This document shows positions 58,120-64,000 of a stretch of 64,000 bases of DNA, piece by piece (position 1 is the first letter of the stretch; each line of letters begins with the position of its first letter). A program made the translations under genes and the position numbers. This DNA is from JBCBCP01 sp039817385 (lineage in GTDB: Bacteria; Pseudomonadota; Alphaproteobacteria; Rhodobacterales; Rhodobacteraceae): NCBI GenBank assembly GCA_039817385.1, contig JBCBVY010000005.1:303089-367088 (forward strand), written 5' to 3'. The notes beneath the pieces are model-generated. The model searched no databases, was not told where the DNA came from, and worked only from the letters and a program-made list of their open reading frames with translations.

Positions 58120-58231
58120 CTTGGCCGACGCCAAAAAAGCGACCGTTCAAATGCAAGGTACAAATGTCTGTTTCGTCCCGCAAAGCAGTTCTCGTCACCA
58201 CCTCGCCCCCTTATCTCCAAAACCGTGAAGG

Positions 58232-58257
58232 GTAGGGTGGGTGACAACCCACCGCCC
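58232..58257. repeat. GTAGGGTGGG-type palindrome, copy 3
   Basis: GGTGGGT (58236-58242), loop GACA, ACCCACC (58247-58253), then CGCCCC. It lies in the gap between the DMT transporter and the MarR gene and not at a stop codon, unlike the copies at 6925 and 30473. Confidence 0.7.
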
Positions 58258-58313
58258 CGTCGGCACAGGCAGGATACTTGCCACCCCATGACCGCTCCGC
58301 CACACTCGCCCCA

Positions 58314-58760
58314 ATGAACAAAGACCTGCCGCTCTACTTCCAGCTCTTCAACGAGATCGGGATCATCAACCAGCTTAGCCGGGCCGCCGCCGAAGCCCGT
58401 TTCGAGGACGGCTTGCTGATCACGCATTTTTCCGTCCTGAACCACCTGATCCGCGTGCGCGACGGGCAGACGCCGCTGGCGCTGGCGCGGGCCTTTCAGG
58501 TGCCCAAGACCTCAATGACCCACACGCTTGCGGGGCTGGAAAAGCGGGGCCTGATCGAAATGCGGCCCAACCCCAAAGATGGGCGGTCCAAACAGGTGTG
58601 GCTGACGGAAGCGGGCCGCGCGTGGCGCGACGGGGCCATTCAGGGCATGGGGCAAAGCTTCATGGCGCTTGCGGACGCTTTCCCGGCAGAGCGGATCGCG
58701 GACGTGCTTCCGCTCCTGACGGAGATGCGGCAATTCCTCGACAAGGCCCGCGAGGGGTAG
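58314..58760 (+). CDS. MarR-family transcriptional regulator
   Basis: Predicted 148-residue winged-helix regulator. The HTH is LALARAFQVPKTSMTHTLAGLEKRGLIEMRPNPKDGRSKQVWLTEAGRAWRD, with DGRSK as the wing. It begins at 58314; the first frame ATG 12 codons upstream is less likely. It converges on trpA with a 5-bp gap. The target genes are unknown. Confidence 0.92.
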   Translation: MNKDLPLYFQLFNEIGIINQLSRAAAEARFEDGLLITHFSVLNHLIRVRDGQTPLALARAFQVPKTSMTHTLAGLEKRGLIEMRPNPKDGRSKQVWLTEAGRAWRDGAIQGMGQSFMALADAFPAERIADVLPLLTEMRQFLDKAREG

Positions 58761-58765
58761 GGCGC

Positions 58766-59551
58766 TCAGGCCGAATGCGCGCCGTCCGCAAGGCTTTTGA
58801 CAAAGGCCAGCACATCCTCCACCGGCTCACCTGATTTGGCGACAATCGCGCTGCCTACCACGGCGCCATCTGCGACGGCGGCGATGGCGCGGCTTTTCTC
58901 GGGCGTGTTGATGCCAAAGCCGACAATTATGGGAAGGTCCGTCGCCGCCTTGATCCGCGCAACTTCCGGGCCAACATCGCCCGCCTGCGCCTCTGCCGCG
59001 CCGGTGATCCCGGTGATTGACACGTAGTAGACAAAGCCCGACGTGTTCGACAGCACCTTGGGCAGGCGCGCATCGTCGGTTGTTGGGGTGGCCAGACGGA
59101 TAAAGTTCAGCCCCGCCGCCTGCGCCGGGATGCAAAGTTCATCATCTTCCTCGGGGGGCAGGTCCACGACGATCAGCCCGTCAATCCCGGCCTCTTTCGC
59201 CTCGGCCAGAAAGGCGTCCACGCCGCGCGAATAGATCGGGTTGTAATAGCCCATCAGCACGATTGGGGTGGTGTCATCCTGCGCCCGGAAGGCGCGGGCC
59301 AGATCCAGCGTCCGCTCCAGCGTCATGCCCGCCTCCAGCGCGCGCTGCCCCGCCAGCTGAATGGTCGGGCCGTCCGCCATCGGGTCGGTAAAGGGCAGGC
59401 CCAGCTCGATAATGTCCACGCCCGCCCCCGGCAGGCCGCGCACCAACGCAAGGCTGGCGTCATAATCCGGGTCCCCGGCCATCACATAAGAGACAAAGGC
59501 CTTTTTCCCCGCGGCCTTCAATTCAGCAAATTTTGCGTCGATCCGTGACAT
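58766..59551 (-). CDS. trpA: Tryptophan synthase alpha chain TrpA
   Basis: Predicted 261-residue TIM-barrel enzyme. Catalytic Glu in DIIELGLPFTDPMADGPTIQLAG and catalytic Asp in GLIVVDLPPEEDDE; phosphate site in VGFGINTPEKSRAI and GSAIV. It cleaves indole-3-glycerol phosphate. It is split from trpB by about 15 kb and oriented the other way, so the subunits are in separate transcripts. Confidence 0.97.
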   Translation of the reverse strand: MSRIDAKFAELKAAGKKAFVSYVMAGDPDYDASLALVRGLPGAGVDIIELGLPFTDPMADGPTIQLAGQRALEAGMTLERTLDLARAFRAQDDTTPIVLMGYYNPIYSRGVDAFLAEAKEAGIDGLIVVDLPPEEDDELCIPAQAAGLNFIRLATPTTDDARLPKVLSNTSGFVYYVSITGITGAAEAQAGDVGPEVARIKAATDLPIIVGFGINTPEKSRAIAAVADGAVVGSAIVAKSGEPVEDVLAFVKSLADGAHSA

Positions 59552-59716
59552 GTCGTTCCCCCGTTTACGCCCTTTGACCCGGTATTGCCCCGGTTTTCAA
59601 GCGCTGGGCGCAGAGGTTGCAACACGGCATGCCTGCGCACGGCGCCGCCCCTGAGTGGTTGAACCCGCACCGCTCTGACCCTACAAGCGCGCCAGCCACA
59701 CTTCGGAGGATCGAGC

Positions 59717-60814
59717 ATGGGCTTTCGCATGGGGATCGTCGGTCTGCCGAATGTCGGCAAGTCCACCCTGTTCAACGCGCTGACCCGCACCGCGGCGGCG
59801 CAGGCGGCGAACTTTCCGTTCTGCACGATCGAGCCGAATGTGGGCGAGGTCGCGGTGCCCGACGACCGGCTCGACAAGCTGGCCGCGCTCGCCAGCTCCA
59901 AACAGGTGATCCCGACCCGCATGACCTTCGTCGACATCGCGGGCCTCGTCAAAGGCGCCTCCAAGGGCGAAGGGCTCGGCAACCAGTTCCTCGCCAACAT
60001 CCGCGAAGTGGACGCCATCGCCCACGTCCTGCGCTGCTTTGAAGATGGCGACGTGACCCATGTCGAAGGCCGCGTCGATCCGCTGGAGGATGCCGAAACG
60101 ATCGAGACCGAGCTGATGCTCGCCGACATGGAAAGCATTGAAAAGCGCCTGCAGAACATCGTGCGCAAGGTCCGCGGCGGCGACAAGGAAGCCGTCCAGC
60201 AAGAGCGCCTCCTGAACGCCGCGATGGCCGCGCTGGAGGATGGCAAACCCGCTCGCGTGGTGGAGGTTGATGACGAAGACGCCCGCGCCTGGAAGAACCT
60301 GCAACTGCTGACCACGAAACCCGTGCTCTACGTTTGCAACGTCGGGGAATCCGAGGCGTCCGAAGGCAACGCCCATTCCGCCAAAGTCGCCGAGATGGCC
60401 GCCGCGCAGGGCATGTCCCACGTCATCATCTCCGCCCAGATCGAGGAAGAGATCAGCCAGCTTGAAGACGAAGAGGCCCAGATGTTCCTCGAAGAGATGG
60501 GGCTGGAGGAGGCGGGCCTCGACCGCCTGATCCGCGCGGGCTACGCGCTTTTGCACCTGGAAACCTACTTCACCGTCGGCCCCAAGGAGGCGCGCGCCTG
60601 GACGATCAAATCCGGCACGAAGGCGCCGCAGGCTGCGGGCGTGATCCACGGCGACTTTGAAAAGGGCTTCATCCGGGCGGAGACCATCGCCTATGACGAC
60701 TTCATCGCGCTGGGCGGGGAGCAGGCGGCGAAAGAGGCCGGCAAGATGCGCGCCGAAGGCAAGGCGTATACCGTGAAGGACGGCGACGTGCTGCACTTCC
60801 TCTTTAACACCTGA
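59717..60814 (+). CDS. ychF: Obg-like GTPase/ATPase YchF
   Basis: Predicted 365-residue P-loop protein. G1 is GLPNVGKSTLFNAL, G3 VDIAGLVKGASKGEGLGNQFL, and the G4 position reads CNVGESE instead of NKxD, which is why YchF prefers ATP. A coiled-coil insert and a C-terminal TGS domain complete it. It has ribosome-related roles. ATG at 59717 with GGAGGA upstream. Confidence 0.96.
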   Translation: MGFRMGIVGLPNVGKSTLFNALTRTAAAQAANFPFCTIEPNVGEVAVPDDRLDKLAALASSKQVIPTRMTFVDIAGLVKGASKGEGLGNQFLANIREVDAIAHVLRCFEDGDVTHVEGRVDPLEDAETIETELMLADMESIEKRLQNIVRKVRGGDKEAVQQERLLNAAMAALEDGKPARVVEVDDEDARAWKNLQLLTTKPVLYVCNVGESEASEGNAHSAKVAEMAAAQGMSHVIISAQIEEEISQLEDEEAQMFLEEMGLEEAGLDRLIRAGYALLHLETYFTVGPKEARAWTIKSGTKAPQAAGVIHGDFEKGFIRAETIAYDDFIALGGEQAAKEAGKMRAEGKAYTVKDGDVLHFLFNT

Positions 60815-60909
60815 ATGAGTCAGGCGCGCGGCTGGGGGAGGCCACGCGCCCGAACGGCCCGTGAGTGGGGACCGCCGCACCGAGGGAACGCGCGGCGGTG
60901 GGCCGTGTC

Positions 60910-61161
60910 TTAGCGGCTGTCGTTGTTCGGGCCGACACCGTAGGGGTTGGTGTAGGCGTAGGGGCCCATGCGCTCCTGCGACCGGGTGGCGGTCGTCGCC
61001 GCAAAGCTGCGCGTCTGCACCGTGCCGACGCGGTCCTCGGTGAAGTCGATATGGCCGATGGCTGTATCAAGGCGCAGGTCGGTGTAGCGGTCCGACTGGC
61101 CTGCGGCGGCAGCGGTGCCAAAGGTCGCGGCGGCGGCGAGGATGAGGGCGAAGCGGGTCAT
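60910..61161 (-). CDS. Small exported protein, hypothetical
   Basis: Predicted 83-residue protein. Signal peptide MTRFALILAAAATFGTAAAA; mature part begins GQSDRYTDLRLDTAIGHIDFTEDRVGTVQTRSF and ends with Pro/Asn/Tyr-rich YAYTNPYGVGPNNDSR. No family is recognised. The ATG at 61161 is preceded by GGAGACTGAC on the minus strand. It is probably a periplasmic protein. Confidence 0.65.
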   Translation of the reverse strand: MTRFALILAAAATFGTAAAAGQSDRYTDLRLDTAIGHIDFTEDRVGTVQTRSFAATTATRSQERMGPYAYTNPYGVGPNNDSR

Positions 61162-61573
61162 GTCAGTCTCCTTTTCGGTGTGTCCGTGTTGCGATGGAAT
61201 AGAGATGGGGGCGGGCACGCTCCGGCGCAAAGCACAGCCCATCACCGATCCGTGCACAGACGTCAAGACACGGTGTGCTAAGGGGGCTTCGCCGAAGGTG
61301 TAGGAAAATCAGAACCTTAAGGCGCGGATGCGCAAGCGACGCACGGCTCAACGGTCAGGTATTCCTGACCCGCTCCGCGCAATGGCAAACCGGGCTGGGG
61401 CGCCCCCACGGTCACGGCGTGATCAGGTGAAACAAAACCCGGCCCAAAAACGGCGACCGACCGGTCAAAAGCCAACGAGCCGCAGCCACAACTACCCCAA
61501 CGCCGCTCGGCTCGCGGCAACCTGAGCGCTGATAGTGTCACAGGCGGTCAGGTAGTATTCGGCCCCTGCGGCC
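61162..61573. other. Gene-free stretch
   Basis: About 410 bp without a supported gene. It contains GGTCAGG-TATT-CCTGACC (61353-61370), a 7-bp hairpin without a T-run, and the promoter of the small exported protein is expected near its left end. Nothing else is evident. Confidence 0.5.
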
Positions 61574-63424
61574 TCAAAAAACCTCCCGCGTCGCCGCCAA
61601 ATGCGCCTCCGCCCTGTCCAAATGCGCCACCACGCCGGTCACGTCAGACATCGCACGACGAAGCGTGGCAAGGTTAGCTTGCACCATCGCCCAGTCCATC
61701 GGCACCCGGTCGCGGGTCCATTCCAGCAGCGCGTCCCCATAGGCGCGCACAGCCTCTTCCAGCCGCGCTATGTCGCCGTCCCGCGCCCCAAGGGTCTGTA
61801 ACGCACGGCCGAGGTTCATCTTTGCCATCGCCCAATTCATCGGCACACGGTCGCGGCTGAATTCCAGCAGCGCGTCTTTATAAGCGTGCACAGCCGCTTC
61901 CAGCCGCACGTTGTCGCTGTCCCGCTGCCCAAGGGTGCAAAGCGCATTGCCGAGGTTTACCTTCGTTCCAGCCCATTGCGTCGGCATCCGGTCGCAGGTG
62001 AATTCCAGAAGCGCGTCCTCATAAGCGCGCACGGCGTCTTCCAGCCGCGCGGTGTCGCTGTCTCGCGCTCCGAGGGCTTGAAGCGCAGCGCCGAGGTTCA
62101 TCTTCGCCGCGGCCCACTTCAACGGCACCCGGTCACGGGTGAGTTCCAGCAGCGCATCCTCATAGGCGCGCACGGCGTCTTCCAGCCGCGCGGTGTCGTT
62201 GTCCCGCTCCCCGAGGGTTGTAAGCGCGTTGCCGAGGTTCATCTTTGCCATGGCCCAGTCCATCGGCACGCGGTCGCGGGTCCATTCCCGCAGCGCGTCC
62301 TCATAGGCGCGCACGGCGTCTTCCAGCCGCGCGGTGTCGCTGTCCCGTTCCCCGAGGGTTGCAAGCGCATTGCCGAGGTCATTGCCCGCTTTGCCTTTCT
62401 CGTCGGGGCCGTTTGCGCGGGCCAGCACGATCCGGGCAAGGTCGATGGCCAGCCGCGCCTGCAAGTTGTCGCCCTTGTCCCGCCCGATCTCGTAGTGGTG
62501 ACGGCGCGCGTCGCGCAGCGCCTCAAATGCCGCGGCCCCGTCCGCTTCAAGGTCCGCTTTCCGCACCAGCAGCCGCGCGGCCTTCGCCGTGTCCCGGTCC
62601 AGCAGGGCGACCTCCACTCCGCTGTCCAACAGCCGCGATTGCTCCGCCTGTGCCCGTTCCAGCGCCGCGTCGATCTCTGCCCCGGCGGTCTGGTATTCCC
62701 CCTCCCGCGCCAGCGCCGCTACCCGCGCCAGCACGTCGTCGACAAAGTCCGGATGGTTCGACTTGGTCTCCCCCTCCTTCTGGACCCGCACCGCGATGTC
62801 CATCGCGTTCTGAAGCTCCAGCCAGGCCTGCCCCACATCCTCCGTCTCCGCCGCGATCCGCTGCGCGAGCCGGATAATCGCCTTCTCCGTGATCCCCTCA
62901 TCCCGCAAAGCGTCCGCGCGGCCCGAAGTTTCGGATTGCGCGAGCAACTCGCGGTAGACGGCCCATTGCAGCGGGTCCATCCCCGCCGGCGCCTTCAGGA
63001 CCGGGGTGAGCATGTTGGTCAGGATCGCCTCGTACGCGTCGAGCAGCGCCTCCCCCATCAAACCCGGGTCTTCGGCTTTGCGGTTGGCTTCGATCCGTTC
63101 CCGGATCAGGCCCGCGACCATTCCCGCTTGCAGCCGCCCCGCAGCGAGGTCGTCCTCGGATACGGGGTATTTGTGCATCAGCTGCGGGATCAGTTTCTTG
63201 CGTTCGCCGCTCAGTGGCGAGGCTTTGACTGCTGCCTCAAACGCCTCACCCATCTGAAGCGCCAGCGGTTTGAGGTCCGGGTCTTTCTTCAGCACGGCAT
63301 GGGCCGACAGCGCCGCGCTGATCCCCGTCGCTGCGCCGCCCATCGAAAGGACGTCCACCGCCGTGGTCGCGATCATCCCGAAGCACGCGGCAAAGTTGCC
63401 GCCGTGCAAGATCTTCTCGAACAT
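61574..63424 (-). CDS. Large TPR-like repeat protein with five 47-residue repeats
   Basis: Predicted 616-residue protein. Near the N-terminus (about 10-40) a hydrophobic Ala/Gly/Met-rich segment could insert into membrane. Residues about 45-345 are alpha-helical with no recognised domain. The C-terminal region (DNA about 61673-62377) contains five consecutive 47-residue repeats, each near L-G-x-x-D-x-D-x-x-R-L-E-x-A-V-x-A-Y, then EDALLE-[FLW]-TRDR-[VM]-P and W-A-x-x-K-x-N-L-G. This is a TPR-type solenoid, with repeats very alike at DNA level, indicating recent expansion. Start chosen at MFEKILHGG. A role as a protein-binding scaffold is likely; the partner is unknown. Confidence 0.75.
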   Translation of the reverse strand: MFEKILHGGNFAACFGMIATTAVDVLSMGGAATGISAALSAHAVLKKDPDLKPLALQMGEAFEAAVKASPLSGERKKLIPQLMHKYPVSEDDLAAGRLQAGMVAGLIRERIEANRKAEDPGLMGEALLDAYEAILTNMLTPVLKAPAGMDPLQWAVYRELLAQSETSGRADALRDEGITEKAIIRLAQRIAAETEDVGQAWLELQNAMDIAVRVQKEGETKSNHPDFVDDVLARVAALAREGEYQTAGAEIDAALERAQAEQSRLLDSGVEVALLDRDTAKAARLLVRKADLEADGAAAFEALRDARRHHYEIGRDKGDNLQARLAIDLARIVLARANGPDEKGKAGNDLGNALATLGERDSDTARLEDAVRAYEDALREWTRDRVPMDWAMAKMNLGNALTTLGERDNDTARLEDAVRAYEDALLELTRDRVPLKWAAAKMNLGAALQALGARDSDTARLEDAVRAYEDALLEFTCDRMPTQWAGTKVNLGNALCTLGQRDSDNVRLEAAVHAYKDALLEFSRDRVPMNWAMAKMNLGRALQTLGARDGDIARLEEAVRAYGDALLEWTRDRVPMDWAMVQANLATLRRAMSDVTGVVAHLDRAEAHLAATREVF

Positions 63425-63524
63425 TTCAGCCTTCCCCAAACAGGCGCGACACACCCGGCTCCCGTCCGCGTCACGCTACCCCGAACCCGGCCCCCTGCCA
63501 ACGCCCGTTCAGGGCAGGCGCCGC

Positions 63525-63602
63525 TCTGTACAAAATGCACTTTGGCCCTGCGGAAAACTGTACAAAACGCACTCCGGGGCCGCCGCGTTCTGTACAAAAC
63601 GT
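63525..63602. repeat. Three TGTACAAAA boxes phased at 32 bp
   Basis: Boxes at 63527-63535, 63559-63567 and 63591-63599, with exactly 32 bp from start to start. The first unit continues TGC + ACTTTGGCCC, the same second block and spacing as the unit at 2212. The array lies between the repeat-protein gene (start 63424) and tRNA-Ser. Confidence 0.75.
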
Positions 63603-63665
63603 TACATCCGCCCCCCGTCAGGTTTTGCCTTGCCCCCCGTGCCCCCCTTGGATAGACGGATCAGC

Positions 63666-63755
63666 GGAGACGTGGCCGAGTGGTCGAAGGCGCTCCCCTG
63701 CTAAGGGAGTAGGCGGGAAACCGTCTCGAGGGTTCGAATCCCTTCGTCTCCGCCA
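63666..63755 (+). tRNA. tRNA-Ser (anticodon GCT)
   Basis: Cloverleaf of 90 nt with encoded CCA. Acceptor GGAGACG (63666-63672) pairs with CGTCTCC (63745-63751). The anticodon stem CTCCC/GGGAG surrounds CTGCTAA, giving anticodon GCT, which reads AGC/AGT serine codons. A long variable arm and GGTTCGAATCC T-loop fit a serine tRNA. The 3' half is a common site for integrative elements, but no integrase or second tRNA end is visible. Confidence 0.97.
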
Positions 63756-63927
63756 CTAAGTCAGCTTCTTTGTAATGCGCGTGAGGCTGCGTCAATTATC
63801 CGCGTGATTTCAGTCGCTTACCGTCAAAGGCTCTGTTCATGAGCGCAAGAACCTACCCGCTCAGACACCGTTTTCGGGCCCAGTCTGGGGTGGCCGTTTT
63901 CGCGGTAGCAGTTTGCGTGGTGAGGTC
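63756..63927. other. Intergenic stretch after tRNA-Ser
   Basis: No complete gene is visible. A minus-strand gene appears to end at 63928. The stretch is lower in GC than the rest and may be the left part of an accessory region. Confidence 0.4.
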
Positions 63928-64000
63928 TCAGAGAGTCGCGAGGACCCGGCGCTGATCATCCCAAGCGATGGGCAGTTCGCGTGTTTTGCACCAATCCGAG
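63928..64000 (-). CDS. C-terminal fragment of an unknown protein, truncated by window edge
   Basis: On the minus strand the frame from the window edge reads DWCKTRELPIAWDDQRRVLA and ends TL before TGA at 63930-63928. The composition looks protein-like, but only 24 codons are visible, so no family can be named and chance cannot be excluded. Confidence 0.35.
   Translation of the reverse strand, partial: SDWCKTRELPIAWDDQRRVLATL

Noticed and set aside
63525..63602. Possible CRISPR array
   Set aside because: Only three units, the conserved part is just 9-22 bases, the intervals are not unique spacers between full repeats, and no cas gene is present.
61886..63655. 589-codon plus-strand frame
   Set aside because: It is antisense to the repeat protein and repeats with the same 141-bp period; the minus-strand frame gives the coherent TPR-like repeats.
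63666..64000. Integrative element attached to tRNA-Ser
   Set aside because: No integrase, no direct repeat of the tRNA 3' end and no phage genes are visible in the 245 bp available.

Overview
The window looks like a chromosomal stretch from a marine Rhodobacterales bacterium (Roseobacter group, Alphaproteobacteria). The evidence is high GC with strong G/C preference at third codon positions, Irr beside fabA, a SAM/SAH-type riboswitch in front of metK, a VPLPA-CTERM protein, and the conserved orders phoH-ybeY-corC-lnt-metK-trmB and aroA-cmk-rpsA-ihfB. No phage, insertion sequence, CRISPR array or rRNA was found. One tRNA-Ser(GCT) lies near the right end. Genus and species cannot be decided from the sequence alone.

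Layout. 1-2.2 kb: a truncated SnoaL-like protein, a two-pore-helix type ion channel, and a PPOX-fold/DUF6653-like pair. 2.3-6.9 kb (+): a tightly coupled five-gene operon (bicupin, M19 dipeptidase, MetE-like methyltransferase, RraA-like protein, FAH-family hydrolase). 6.9-15.2 kb (-): a convergent eight-gene operon (HAD dehalogenase-like, two alpha/beta hydrolases including PcaD, serine/threonine dehydratase-like enzyme, an EEP nuclease/phosphatase, PcaB, a Tet-like MFS pump, an enolase-superfamily enzyme). Together these form a catabolic island of unknown substrate. 15.3-20.9 kb: FKBP, then fabI, fabB, DoxX and fabA on the minus strand, and irr on the plus strand between two Fe(II)/2-oxoglutarate oxygenases. 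21.8-26.5 kb: DUF2061, an XRE regulator with its own palindrome, a glycosyltransferase-like gene, miaB, and an OmpA protein plus small lipoprotein that share an unnamed domain.

26.6-44 kb is mostly housekeeping: PhoH, YbeY, CorC, Lnt, MetK, TrmB, AroA, Cmk, S1, IHF-beta, LapA-like, TrpF and TrpB. 44.5-45.7 kb is a small three-gene unit: two secreted proteins with aspartate-rich tails and a membrane-anchored LuxR-type regulator. 45.7-55 kb: DUF2237, a beta-lactamase-fold hydrolase, DUF2332, pth, a VPLPA-CTERM protein lodged between pth and rplY, an MFS transporter, nitronate monooxygenase, a sulfotransferase and LldD. 55-61 kb: an Acg-like nitroreductase, a LysR/DMT pair of lower GC, MarR, TrpA and YchF. 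61.2-64 kb: a large repeat protein with five 47-residue repeats, a repeat array, tRNA-Ser and a truncated gene.

The most unusual signal is non-coding. Several dispersed intergenic repeat families recur across the window. The most striking is a set of TGTACAAAA boxes phased at exactly 32 bp, two copies at 2.2 kb and three at 63.5 kb, with a second conserved block in fixed register. Other families are hairpins that sit directly on gene ends and in several cases supply the stop codon or even a C-terminal tail.
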